Below, piece by piece: positions 40,701 to 63,473 of a stretch of DNA of 64,000 nucleotides (the stretch's first letter is position 1; the number at the start of each line of letters is the position of its first letter). Made by a program: the position numbers and the translations under genes. This DNA comes from Erpobdella octoculata. Its lineage: Eukaryota > Annelida > Clitellata > Hirudinida > Erpobdellidae. Where the stretch lies: contig OZ022241.1 of assembly GCA_963978895.1 (NCBI GenBank), positions 17,207,341 through 17,271,340 of the forward strand. Reading direction: 5' to 3'. The notes under the pieces were generated by a model. That model made no database searches and was not told where the DNA came from. It worked only from the letters and a program-made list of their open reading frames with translations.

Positions 40701-41203
40701 TTCTAAAAGTTCGTCTTTATTTATTTTACAAAAATCTGGTTGCAAAGTGGTCGAAATTTTGATTGCAAGATTTATCTGGACAGAAAAACAAACAGAGACG
40801 AAAGCGAGTTAAGTAAAACATTGTAATATGATGAATAGATACCGGATACATGTTGTCGCAAATAAAACTAATTGTGAAAACTCTCGATAAAGTGATTGTG
40901 GAATTATTTTGATATTGTTACATCCGTATCAACTAGCCCTGGTCTCCCTTACTAATAAATCAGTCAGTAAAATTATCAGTTAAACTAACTTTTCAGTAAA
41001 GTTAAATTAGTCAAATTTTGTAAAGATGGGAAATATGAAGAAATGCCGTCATCTTCCAGGCATTCAAAGTTCATTCTGGCTGCTAAGAAATTAATAGCAA
41101 TGCTGTCGATAGAAAGGAAATTGAAAATGCAGGCAATTATGAGCACAGAAATTTGATAAACTCCCGCCCCAACACCTGTTCTCATGAGTGTATCAATTTC
41201 CAT
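31732..41203 (-). CDS. SLC22-family organic ion transporter, gene A
   Basis: Ten exons in transcript order: 40990-41203, 38419-38552, 38187-38290, 37829-37983, 35196-35364, 34051-34186, 33878-33984, 33460-33680, 32028-32212 and 31732-31929. The joined length is 1623 bp, 540 aa plus stop, all phases consistent. It is a 12-helix plasma-membrane transporter of the major facilitator superfamily; the substrate cannot be inferred. Exon 1 has the N-terminal cytoplasmic patch and first helix ([20 protein letters not shown]). A Cys-rich, N-glycosylatable extracellular loop follows (NLTNLT, NTST). Then come FDLVC, the MFS motif GYLSDKFGRKKVL at about residue 150, and the SLC22 hallmark LDESPRWL at about residue 260. 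The usual C-terminal LPET motif is replaced by FPRKNT and a short hydrophilic tail. The exon 8 donor lies inside the first unit of a 21-bp minisatellite. A hAT element sits in intron 4 and a LINE fragment in intron 5. Gene B upstream is its tandem duplicate. Confidence 0.85.
32338..33480. repeat. 21-bp minisatellite seeded on an exon/intron boundary (~54 units)
   Basis: Units read, on the gene's sense (minus) strand, ATGTATTGTGAATGTTAGTT plus C. The outermost unit overlaps the last 13 coding bases of SLC22 gene A exon 8 and its donor (GTGAAT|GTTAGT), and the array then fills intron 8. Variants differ at one or two positions (CATCAACT versus CATGAACT, ATTGACAAT, ATTCACGAT on the plus strand). 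The plus-strand reading is an unbroken heptapeptide repeat (TIHELTF). That is a by-product of a stop-free 21-bp unit. Confidence 0.95.
34270..34860 (-). mobile_element. Non-LTR retrotransposon RT fragment in gene A intron 5
   Basis: Broken minus-strand frames read [35 protein letters not shown], then after a frame change [33 protein letters not shown] and SLTCRNFV. This is the TGPDxx...EWKxAxIxPIxKxG...NYRPISLT stretch of LINE reverse transcriptases, with stops and shifts. It has the same orientation as the host gene. Confidence 0.65.
36148..37314. mobile_element. hAT element with subterminal GTAAC repeats, in gene A intron 4
   Basis: The element at 36156-37306 (1151 bp) begins CAGTTTTGGGGAAGTTACTT, and its other end on the minus strand begins CAGTGTTAGGGAGTAACGCG. 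CAACCATT is duplicated perfectly at 36148-36155 and 37307-37314. Both subterminal regions are dense in GTAAC/GTTAC palindromes (for example AAGTAACGCGTTACGTTAC), probably transposase binding sites. Minus-strand coding remnants at about 36540-36660 ([33 protein letters not shown]) are the hAT C-terminal dimerisation domain. The rest of the transposase is gone. Confidence 0.9.
37400..37520. repeat. ~36-bp tandem repeat
   Basis: Three to four copies of a unit around GGTCATTCAGGATAATGGTG, just outside the hAT in gene A intron 4. Confidence 0.7.
38553..40310. other. Gene A intron 1, unassigned part
   Basis: AT-rich, with no exon or transposon end supported. Confidence 0.4.
40320..40445 (+). repeat. 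Half-copy of the 15.6-kb foldback repeat
   Basis: The order AAAAAGTATAAAATA, GCCTGGCAGA, TTCACATTTTGGTAA, TAGTTTCTAATTC, AAAAACGTTAGCGCA follows the left half of 15596-15720 with many substitutions. Here no inverted partner is present. Confidence 0.6.
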
Positions 41204-42665
41204 TATTTTGATTTTCTATTTTTTCAAAAGTAAAAAATGTTTCAATTGATCAGTGACTTGTAGTAGAGTTTTGACGTTTTGTAGCTGAATGTTGAAAACG
41301 GTTTGTCCCGCAGTTGATAAAATCTGTTACAAGTTTATAATTTAAAATCTGTAATTAACGAAACATAAATGGTATAGTTTATAAAAAAAATGCTTAGGCT
41401 TGTACAATAAAAAATGTACAGCTTTTGACAGTCAGCCAAATGATTAATGATGCCTACGCGCGACTATCAGGAAGTCATGCAGTTTAAACGCAGTACGAGT
41501 ATGTCTGAATATTAGTGAATATCAATTCAGATTTCCATCTCTTTATGATTATCAGTTTTACAACCGAGAAGAATAAGATTTGGCACATTTTAATTTTTTG
41601 ACACACATGTGGGTGGCCTATAAAACTGTGTGATTTCATAAGGAGGGGTCGTCCCTGGTTCTGTTGTTGAAGCTTTGATTCATTTTTATATAACAGATGA
41701 AACTATATATTAAACTACAAAATTTTTCGTTTAAAAGACTAAATACAAACATTTTAAACGCTTTTTCATACTCTTACCTTGCACTTGAAATTGTCAGCAA
41801 ACAATTATTGGTAAACCAAAAAAAATTAAAAGCATAATTTAAACCAAAACATTCCGTGGTTTTCAGAACTATGCAAAACATTATTGCCGGTAAAAGTTAA
41901 GTATTGTGTACGATACATTCAGGCATTGTGTTCGTTTCTTACACCTGGTTGTATCGACTACCATCGAGCCAGTACAATGAAATTCTCGTGTGATACAATA
42001 GCTGCTATTTTAATTTAGGTTAAGATTTTGCTTCTCGCGTGCACAAATGAGAAGTTCATAGTTGTCAAAATATTCAACAACGATGGCTGCTTGAGTACGT
42101 TGGAATCATTAAACGGTTGAAAAAACCCACTTTTCGTTATCCAACCAAGCTGAATTAGGTGACATTATTTGACGTCACGGACTTTACATTCTATTAAGTT
42201 TTAAAATTGGTTGGACAAAATTTGAATAAAGTAAAAAATTTAATTAATTAAACTTTTAAAAATTTTTAGAAAATTTTCAATTTTCTGTAGATAAATGAAC
42301 CATCAGTTTTTAATTTATTTAAATCAAGAGATATTTAATTTTTATAATTTAGAAAATTATAATAAAAACTTTGCTGTTTTCTATTAATTCGAAGATTTTT
42401 TATGTTTTCAATCCTCGCATACTTTACATTATAATTAATATAATAATCTATAATTAATATAATAATTACATATAAATTATTTAAAAGACTGTGATCAATG
42501 TTTTTCTATTTATAGACTTATAGACTTATTAATGTCAAAAATATGATTTGCAAAAAAATAGAAGCAGCCGTATTACAAAATATAAAGGATTTGTGAAAAA
42601 CAAATTTTTTAACGGTTCACTTGGTAGTTTCTTATTTTTTAATTTAATTTATCTGCATATTAATA
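41204..42665. other. Upstream flank of SLC22 gene A
   Basis: The gene A promoter should lie here, but no core motif can be assigned with confidence. 42225-42510 is extremely AT-rich. Confidence 0.3.
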
Positions 42666-43069
42666 GAGGAGACCGGGGCTTCAATTAACAGTGGTGAGTA
42701 TTAACAAAAACATTTCTAAGAAACTATAAACATCAATAACGAATCTTAGAATTCTTCGGCCCCGTGCGACTTCTTTTTGTTAAAAAATTCACTCGCTGGG
42801 CAGAAATTTGAGTCGAGTGAGGAGATCATTGCCGCCACGAAGGTCTACTTTACAGACTTCAAGAAAATGTATTTTTCAGACGGGTTGATAAAGTTGGAGC
42901 ATCGCTGAGTCAAGTGTACCGAGCTAAAAAGAAATTACGTTGAGAAATAAATCGCCATTTTTCAAAATTTTCATTTTTCTTTTGTAGTACGTATCGGACC
43001 ACACTTGTAAAAATTGTTAGTTGCTGTTAATACTTACTTTGAAACCGTTAATACTAGCCCCGATTAGTA
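42664..43069 (+). mobile_element. Mariner (Tc1/mariner) relic carrying the transposase C-terminus
   Basis: Flanked by TA on both sides, with inverted ends that share CGGGGCT and repeat GTATTAAC. Inside, about 42800-42955 translates to EEIIAATKVYFTDFKKMYFS, LIKLEHR, stop, VKCTELKRNYVEK. This is the conserved end of mariner transposase, whose usual Trp in HRW is a TGA here. At about 400 bp the element is an internal deletion product. Confidence 0.7.
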
Positions 43070-43452
43070 AGTAGTAACTTCTGACTTTTCTGAAAAATAA
43101 ATTGATTTTTTGAAAATAGTACCAATTTCGTGTTAAATTAAAAACCAACAATATGGTTAATGAATATTTTGGACATCATTTAGTGTAAAAATCATATAAA
43201 AAAGCTTAGGCGTTTTGAAGCTACAAGTAAAAATAACAAATTTATTAATTCAAATTCTATTTTTCCTACATTTTTATTTTATAAAATCTCATAAAATTGT
43301 ATCCTAAACCAATTTAAAAAACACATGGAACCATGTTTTTCTTGCTTAAAAAATATTTGTTGCAAGAATATTTATTTTCATATCATAACATTTTTTAAGT
43401 TTTCTTTTAAATTTAGATTTATTACAAGCAAAAAATGTTTACATAATTTTGT

Positions 43453-44796
43453 CAGCCATGCAGTGGGGGATCTAGGGGGCCCAAAAGCCCGGGTCCCCCC
43501 TTAGATGTTTAAAAAAATTAAAAATTAATTTTTTATTTAGCTTACAATTTTATTCTGTTTGTCCTGATGCTTTATCTTTACTAAATTCACCTCTCGACCA
43601 TCAATAGTTCTGATAATTGGCAGATAATTAGAAATTTCGGCTCTTTTTCAAACCAATTCAATACAAAATATAATTCAAATAATATCTCAAAAAACATTTA
43701 GACTTTCACCGACAGGCCCAGCAAAAAAGTTAAAATGACACGCTTCTTTTTAAATTTTTTTATTTAGGTTACAATCTCTGTTTGTGTGTGTGGCTTTCTC
43801 TGTACGCAAATCTTGCAAGTAAAATTTAACCAGTTTTTTGACTATCTAGGAAACTGAAACTTTTAGCATAGTTTTATATTGGATGACAATACATCATTCA
43901 ATTAAAAAAAATTTAATATGAACATCTTTCGTATTTCTAAATCGAGTGTATTTGAAAGAGAAGTTTGTGTTGAAAAACTTGTTTTTTCTTTTACTTTTTC
44001 TAAATAAGTTTAGACGGCTCAACAACAATTTCTTAAAACAGTAATCATTTGTAATATGAATAAAAGCTGTAGGTTCAGGGACGTCAATTTGGAAAGAGCA
44101 AAGAAGGTATTCTTCTTCTGACTTTTCAGTGGGCCCGCAGACGTGGTTTTGGGCTCCCAAGAAATAGAAATGAGGCCCCAAAATTGGCTTAAGAAGTGTA
44201 AAATTAAAGATTCAGAAGTTTGAACTTTTTTGTAAAAACATGAACCACCAGTTTTTAGTTTGTTTAATGAAAGCAATATTTGATTTTTGAAAGTAAAAAG
44301 TTGTAATAAAAACTTAGCTTTTTTAATGTTGATTCGAAAGTTTTTATATTTTCAGTTTACAAATATTTCCCATATCAAGTATTTAGACGAATGTGGTCAA
44401 GGTTTTTCTATTTTATAGACTTATTATCATCAAAAAATAGCAAACAATTAGTAGCCGCCTAATTACAAAGGTTTTTCTTGGTTCACCTAATTTTAGCTTT
44501 TAAGTGTCTGATGACTTAACTCTATGATGAAAAAATAAATGTTTTGTGTTGATATGGCTCCATAGAAAAAAAAATACAGAAAGAAAGTGAAAGAGAAAAA
44601 AAAGAAAAAGAGGAAAAAAATGCGAGTAGATTAAAAAATTAATTTCGATTCCTTTTGTTTGGTTTAACGGAATGAAAAATTTAAGTTATCTTAGCACAGG
44701 CTTTATAACAACAACAATCAACATTAAAAAAAACTGGAGAAAAAAAATTCGGCCCCGCCCCCTTGCAAAATTCATGGATCAGCCAGTGCAGCCATA
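43453..44796. mobile_element. hAT-like element, ~1.33 kb
   Basis: The element at 43461-44788 starts CAGTGGGGGATCTAGGGGGC, and its far end on the minus strand starts CACTGGCTGATCCATGAATT. The flanks CAGCCATG and CAGCCATA match at seven of eight bases, as expected for an aged 8-bp duplication. Internal minus-strand frames (43894-44276) show no recognisable transposase. Confidence 0.65.
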
Positions 44797-46330
<1,534 letters not shown>

Positions 46331-46470
46331 TTTACGAAATGCTCTATTACCCCCTTATTAATCCTGTTCGTCCCGAACAGCTTTGTTGCCTCTAAAATAC
46401 TTGGCCAGGCAATCAACATAAATTACTTTCATTTTACGACGTGGACATTTATGTTTATAAACTCTTTCTG
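46331..46470 (-). mobile_element. Ty3/gypsy integrase C-terminal fragment (second copy)
   Basis: The minus-strand translation RRKMKVIYVDCLAKYF...VRDEQD and a stop is a diverged duplicate of the integrase tail at 47090-47260, so it comes from a separate degenerate insertion. Confidence 0.6.
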
Positions 46471-46480
46471 AGGTGGATAA

Positions 46481-46976
46481 GCATTGATCATAGGCGTAAC
46501 TAGACGGCCAAAAAAGGGGGGTTATGGGTCTGTAAAAAGGAACAGATTGTTTAAATTCGTCTAAATTTTATAAATAAAGGATAAAATGATGTAAACAAAC
46601 ATAAATGATAAAAAAACAAAAATTAAAGTTGTGGGACGCCAAATAAGAAAGTTATAAGAGAAATAAAATGTGGACCAAACTTCTAGACGCATTGGCCTCG
46701 TTGAATGCCCGCACTTTTTACAAGTCTCCTGATGAAACCAAAGATGATACCAATATAGACGCCTGAATTATCGAAATATAAACGGCTCAACTCAAAAGCA
46801 TTTCTTTAAAAAACTTATTTTTATCTTTACTTGTTAACATATTGCATTACAATGCAGCCCCAATTCATAGATTGATGCAAATTTTGAACCATCTTAAATA
46901 ATTAACATAAGAATTAAAGTTTCAATTTATATTTCAACCCCCAAAACTCCCTCCTGGTTACGCCTATGGCATTGAT
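46481..46976. mobile_element. hAT MITE, 480 bp, perfect 8-bp duplication
   Basis: The element at 46489-46968 has TIRs CATAGGCGTAACTAG and, on the minus strand, CATAGGCGTAACCAG. GCATTGAT flanks both sides (46481-46488 and 46969-46976). The interior (46620-46830) is shared, inverted, with 62690-62890. It sits between two Ty3 fragments. Confidence 0.85.
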
Positions 46977-47059
46977 TATAAAATTATAAATATAGATGTA
47001 TAACCACCCCTTTAATTATCTGGTTTTATTTAAAATGTCTTATAAGGGGGCCGTGATCA

Positions 47060-48035
47060 AATGGGAAATTCGTAAAACTACCCCCTTCTTAATCCTGTTT
47101 GTCCCGAACAGTTTCAATACCTCCATAATACTTGGCAAGACGGTCGACATAAATTACTTTCATTTTAGTACGTGGGCCCTTTTGAATCCGGTAGATGACA
47201 TCATTGTTCTTTTCAGTAATCCGGTATGGTCCTTCCCAGTCTTGTTGGAATTAAGGTGATCTTCCAATTCTGCGTTGTGGATTGTAAAACTATACCAATC
47301 ATTTTTTTAAATTCTTTCACATTTTACAGTCGATCATACAGAGTTTTTATTCAGTCGCTAGGGGCATTAATTCTATTTCGGGCTACCAAATAAATTTTAT
47401 TCAGTCGAACCCGTGATTGCGCAGCCAACTCAACTTTCGATTCAGCAACGTCTCCCATTTTTTCCAACATAAGATTGAAAAGAAGTCGTAGTTTTCGTTT
47501 GAATAGCATTTTACAATGGGCAACCTTGGTTGCATTGTATGACATTAAAATTAATGAAATGTGTAAATGAAATACTTGCATTCAACACACAGTGCGTTAG
47601 CATTTTTGTGCTGTTAACCCTTCTGATGCTGAATTTCAAACTCGTATGACTGTGAGCGTTCGATCCACCTTGATACTTGTTCATCTGGATTTTTAAAATT
47701 TGAGAGCCATCTCAAGGCAGCGTGATTCGTCTTCAACATAAAAATTTGACTATATAAATACTTGTGGAAGTGCCTAATGGAATCAACTATTGCCAATAAC
47801 TTGCGTCTGGTGACGCAATAATTGCGCTCTGGTTTTGACAAAGTTTTGCTATAATAAGCTACAACTTTTTTATTGCCGTCAACAAGTTGACTTAGGACTG
47901 ATCCTATTCCTTCATTACTTGAATCTGTGTCTAATACAAATTCTTTTTCAGGAATTGGATACGACAGAACTGGTGTCAAACTTAAAGCATTTTTTATCTG
48001 TTCAAATGCTTGTTGACATGACGCGTAGATGGTCC
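47060..48035 (-). mobile_element. Ty3/gypsy retrotransposon pol fragments
   Basis: On the minus strand from about 48024: CQQAFEQIKNAL, then the RNase H domain FVLDTDSSNEGIGSVLSQLV, AYYSKTLSKPERNYC, LKTNHAALRWLSNF and YEFEIQHQKG, ending in a stop. After a large deletion, integrase-end pieces follow (SYNATKVAHCKMLFKRKLRL), then at 47260-47090 the GPY/F module (DWEGPYRITEKNNDVIYRI, KMKVIYVDRLAKYYGG). The order is correct for Ty3. No LTRs were found and stops are present, so it is a dead fragment. Confidence 0.85.
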
Positions 48036-48094
48036 CAATAATGCTCTAACATTTGCTATGAATTATTAAGGCTCCAAAAAATCATCTGACAGGT

Positions 48095-48440
48095 TTCATC
48101 AAGTAAGAAAAGTGAAAATTGAAGAAGAAAAATTAAATGATCGAGTCCAGAGAATTGTTCATGAATTATCTAACTGGAAAGAAAATAACCCACTGCGATG
48201 CTGGAATTGTGGGAACCTTGGAAATCTACAGATTTCAGACTTTTAAATCTGGTCAACAAATACCAGCGGACCACGTTAAGCATAATGATGTCAAACATGG
48301 GGATCCATAAGAGTCCGTTCTAACAGGAGGAATCAAAATTCTGTGAAAGTGAACGATAATTTGGCTTGTGGAGTTGTACCAATTTATGTTCTTGGGAAAA
48401 GAAAAAAAATTATTTGTGGATGGCAAATTGGAATAAGAAC
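48095..48440 (+). mobile_element. Possible Ty3 gag zinc-knuckle fragment, opposite orientation
   Basis: The plus-strand translation RVQRIVHELSNWKENNPLRC continues WNCGNLGNLQ, resembling the CxxCxxxGHxxxxC knuckle of retrotransposon Gag with the His changed to Asn. It points away from the adjacent pol remnant, so it must be inverted or come from another copy. Confidence 0.4.
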
Positions 48441-48792
48441 TTGTAAGTTTTTTTGTTGAACTTCTTTCAAAAAGTTTGTGAAGTTTTCATTCAGATTAAA
48501 TTTGAACTTGTCTAGATCAGAACTCTAGCTTTCGCCTCAACTTAGACACGGAAAGTTTGTCCAATACTTTTAAAACCATTTCTTTCAGATTCCATTTTTG
48601 ACATCAATGTTGTAATATGGACAACCGTATTTGGGTTTTTTTAGAATGGTCTTAAACTTTATTAAAAGATGATAAAAACTTCACCAAATTATGTAAGTTT
48701 CAAACCTGTTATTAAAACTTGTCTGATTAAACACTTACGAACACACTAATAGATTTACTATTTCAAAACTTATCACTGAACTGTTAGAAATT

Positions 48793-49125
48793 TTTTTTAT
48801 AATAGTTTACAGTCCTTTACATCAGATGTTTTAGGGCTGAAATAGGTGTAGGAAACACCGAAAAATTTCCTGTCGTGGATTCTTTTAACTGTTCTTTACT
48901 TTATTCAAGTTTAGGACTGGCTCGCTAAAGCGAAGCGGATTTCTGTCAGAAACTTTTTTTGTAATAGTTTACAGCCTTTTACACCAAGTTTTTAACACTG
49001 AAATGGTTGCTAAGTACTTCCTGTCGTAGATCATAATTTGATCCTTTTAACTTTTTCCTCCTTCTTTATCCAGGCTTGGGACTGGCTCGCAATGAGCGAG
49101 GCGGAGTTCTGTCAGAAACACATTT
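48793..49125 (+). repeat. ~165-bp dispersed repeat, tandem pair
   Basis: Two head-to-tail units each run from TTTT(A/G)TAATAGTTTACAG through TTTCCTGTCG or TACTTCCTGTCG and GGACTGGCTCGC to CGGA(T/G)TTCTGTCAGAAAC. The tandem arrangement suggests a satellite-like or tandemly inserted family. Confidence 0.75.
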
Positions 49126-49480
49126 TATCTCTATGAAGATAGCATATTGAAAATACTCCAATATGTTTCAATTTAATTTATCACAATTCAATAGAAAGTA
49201 TTAAAATTTCTGAAATAAAAACAAGTGAACCGTAAAAAACTTAGTTTTTTAAAAATCCTATATAATTTTTTAATTTTAATTTATTTTTTACTTATTTTTA
49301 GCGTGAATATTCAAAAATTAATTTTTGGTTCTTACAAATCTATGGACTAAGTTTCAGATCAATTGGATGACGGGAAATGGGTTTGTGTTCAATCAATCAG
49401 ACAGACAGACAGACAGATGTATGTGTTAACCACCTTGAGAGTCAATAGAGAAATGATTTTGTAAAAATAATGAAATTGGT

Positions 49481-49686
49481 TACAAAATGAGCGGATGGGA
49501 CCAAGAACGAAAGAGCGAGCAGGAAAATGAAAGCTACCGGGCGCGAGAAAGCAAGAGGGAAAGCGACCAAGAACGGAAGAACAAGCGGGAACGGGAAAAC
49601 GATTGGGAGCGCAAGAAGAAGCGGGGAAGGAAACGGGAGCGAGAAAAACGATAGAAAAACCCCGAACAACGCCTGATACCCCGCTA
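49481..49686 (+). mobile_element. Helitron-like 3' terminal fragment
   Basis: Contains AAAATGAGCGGA, degenerate GGGAACGGGAAA units and the terminal GAACAACGCCTGATACCCCG followed by CTAG|T, as in the element at 5337-6630. It is a separate, more decayed copy; the hairpin is weaker. Confidence 0.5.
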
Positions 49687-50028
49687 GTTCTTTATATTAA
49701 TATAAAGGATTTAAAAATAAATTACTTCACAATTTCGCCTACTATCAGCTTGTTATTTACTCGGGTTTTTAGGGGTTTTGGCCATAAAACGCCAACCGGT
49801 TTTCAGATTTGTTGCACAGTGCACACAAACTACTCTCTGTCTATGTTTCCCAAAATGTACTAAATGTCAATCAAATCGGTTCAAAAGTTTAAGTTTGATG
49901 CCGATAGATATATACATACATAATAGTTTATTTTCATTTATTAGATTCAGCTTTAAAACAAAACTTCAAACCACTGAAATTAATTAACGCCTACGCAGTG
50001 CGCAGCTAATGTCAATTGGGTATTGTAT

Positions 50029-60380
<10,352 letters not shown>

Positions 60381-62689
60381 TATCTTCAAAGTATTTTTTT
60401 AATAAATTGGTAATACCAATGAGTAATCAAAGTAAAAGTCAACTTTGATAAGTTCTTTCACCGTATTAGTTCTAAAAAAATAAATATTATTTGATAATCA
60501 AACAGAAACGTTAATTATGAAAAAACGTTAAAAATTAAAGTTAGTCGATGTCGTTGTTTATAGAAAACCTTTTTATATGACAATTATACGGTGAATATAT
60601 TAAGGTATTTTAAACACGCGAGCCAAACTTCATACTCGCCTGCGTCCATTGTACTTCAAATTAAGAATTGTTTTCTGTGCCAGTAGCCAAGCCAGTTAGT
60701 GCTAATATATGCAAATATGTTACAGTCGTCCAACAAGGACTAATTATCCGCAAAACAAAAATCTAAATATAGAAAGGACCGCAATTGACTTTTCATTGCT
60801 ATGGTTTAGAGTTCAATTTTCCTTTTACTTTTGTTTTTATTTTTTCAAGAAATATCCACCCCCATTGATGAGGATGTTGGTAATAAATAATACACCTTAC
60901 GCTAGCTAGAGGTTTACTCTTGGTTAGTTATATCTCAAAAAGCGGTAATTAAAAAATTGAAACAAAGTATGTGTGATGTATGAAAGATTAATGATTATTT
61001 GATTACTATAGCAATGCTTTGTTTGATCCTTATCTTTAACGGATTTTCTCAAAATTCAACAAAAACGTTAGGGTAGTGGTAATATTCGACTTTAACTTAT
61101 AATAAATTTGGTTGGTTTTTAGAATATAAAAAAAACTTTTTTCAAATTTAGTTAAATAAAATATTTTAAAAAATTTAAAAAATAAGAAATGAGCCTATCA
61201 TCCAAGCATCAGCTACATTGGAAAACGGGAAGTGTGGTATTTCGCATTTCCAAGAATTGTCTAACAGCGATAAAATAAAAGAAAGAAAAAACAGTAGTGT
61301 GGTTAAGAAAATGAGTTCGAATAAATTTTACAGTAAAGAAACTAAAAAAAATTAGTATTTTTAATCTTAAAAAAGTTTATCAAAAATACTTTCAATAAAA
61401 TACATAAAGTGGCTCTCGATCCATAACTATTTATTAACCTTTTAAGAAGCAGCTAATTTCAACTTTAAGACTTGACAGAATCATGACTAATTGTGCTCAT
61501 ATTAAGTTTGGAACATTCAATCAACTTATTAAGGCTTTTATGAAATGTGTTTGTTAAAACTGGATTTTACCGCGTTTTTCTTTGTTTGCTTTCTTGTTTT
61601 GATGTATGTCCAAGATTAAAATTGAAATTTATTTTTGAAGCACTTCCCATTACAGTGGCGGATCCATATGGGGGCGATGGGGGTGACCGCCACCCCTCCC
61701 CTTACGTCCCACCCATGAAAATGTGTTAGGGGTCTTTTTATTTTAGCGTAGATGCATCTGTAATTATTAAGTAAAACAGAGCTAAAATGAGCTGTTTATC
61801 TCGTGTAAAATTATTTATATAAAGGCCAAAAAATGTTTTTTTGTAATTTTTATTTAGTTTTTGCAGCCTTTAGTTTTATTAGAAAGCTTGCAATGTCAAC
61901 AAAAATATTCAAATATTAACGCAGAAATAAAATTTTGTAAAATATATTTGAAATAATTTGAAGTTATTGAGATATTTTATTTGATGAAGAATAAATAATT
62001 TAGTTGCTAGACTAGTAACGTACCTAAAACCTTGACTGGTTGATTATTTTAATAATTTATAACACAAAATCTAGTTTACAATTTTTCAAATCACTCTCTA
62101 ATTGCTGCTAATAAAATCCTTGCTTATGACAAAGAAAAAATTAAACAGCAGATTTGATTTTTTCTGCAAGTGGCACAAAAGAAAAAAAATCTGCATATAT
62201 GTGCTAAATCGAATTTTAAAAATATAATCACTGGATCGTCTCTGTAAGAAATTATATTTTCACAAAAAAGTAAAACCGAAAAAACGGTCAGCAGCTCGAA
62301 AGTATTCGATCTACAGGTTTTTCTGAACAACTTAAACGGAAACGTGGGAGTGCTGACGCCACCTGCTTTTCTCCTATAAACCTTTTTCCAACCAAGTTTG
62401 ACGAGTGTGTATTCGGATACAACAGGGTTAGATTAATGTCAGAATATTCTCAACAGAGCTAACAGCAACTTTACATTACAAAGGCTACGTACGGAATGGT
62501 GTGCAGTTTGCAGCACAGATTCATGCTGGAAGCTGTTCTCTAGGTCTTTAAAACAGCACCAATGCCCAATGTTCATCTCTCATTACAGAAAGGTTGAAGG
62601 TTATGTAAGTGCGGTTGTAACCATTATTCAAGTACCCAGCCATTGATTGCGTCAGCAACCAAATGGTAGCCTGATTTACTAAACAAGCA
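60381..62689. other. Upstream flank of SLC22 gene B
   Basis: It should include the gene B promoter; no core motif is assigned. A solitary hAT-like end CAGTGGCGGATCCATATGGG lies at 61655-61730. Short open frames at 60709 and 61547 have no support. Confidence 0.3.
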
Positions 62690-62890
62690 AAGATAAAAAA
62701 TAATATTTTTAAAGAAATACTTTTGAGTTGAGCCGTTTATATCTCAATAATTCAGGCGTCTATATAGTCTTTGGTTACATCAGGAGACTCGTAAAAGTGC
62801 GCCTACTTCACCTAAATATTGCGTCTGGATGTTTAGTCCACATTTTATTTTTCGTATAACTTTCTTATTTGGGGTCCCACAACTTTAGTT
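62690..62890 (-). mobile_element. Second, partial copy of the 46.5-kb hAT MITE family
   Basis: Read on the minus strand it follows 46625-46830: GTTGTGGGACCCCAAATAAG, AAAATGTGGACTAAACATC, CAGACGC, GTCTCCTGATGTAACCAAAG, GACGCCTGAATTATTGAGAT and ACGGCTCAACTCAAAAGTAT. Terminal repeats were not found. Confidence 0.7.
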
Positions 62891-63465
62891 TTTGTTTCCA
62901 TGTCTTAAAGCGTTTATTAATCTATATTACTGGAAATTTCCATGGCTATAAAGTGCCCCTAACGCCGTTACTTTGACCCACTATTTTGTCAGTCAGAATC
63001 GCAAAATCGCGAGCTGACGGCCATTATCGTCATCACCTTAGTCCTTGGCTATCGAATTACTTATTAAACTATTAAAACATTGTTTCATAAAACTTGTTAT
63101 GTATATTTATCATTTATGTTTCTTTACAACATCCTTTTATCCTTTATTTATAAAAAAAATAAACGAATTTAAACAAATTTACGTTAAAAGCTTTTCTCTA
63201 GCAGATTATTTCAAATTTGTTTTAATAGATTATTATTGACTTTAAAAAATTAATTGTTTTTATATCCGGTTTAATTGGTGTGACTTTAGTGGTTTAAGTG
63301 AAAAATGAATAAAACCGTTGAAATCAACGCGTAACACAAACATTGTTTACGGCGTCTACGCTCTCTAAGATTTGATCACCACAGACAAACAACCCAACCA
63401 ACAGAAAGACGGGTGAAGTTAAATAAAAGCATTTAAAAAACAATTAGAGGAAGTTCAAGAAGATT
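62891..63465. other. Unassigned AT-rich DNA
   Basis: No exon or element end is supported. Confidence 0.3.
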
Positions 63466-63473
63466 ATCTAAAG

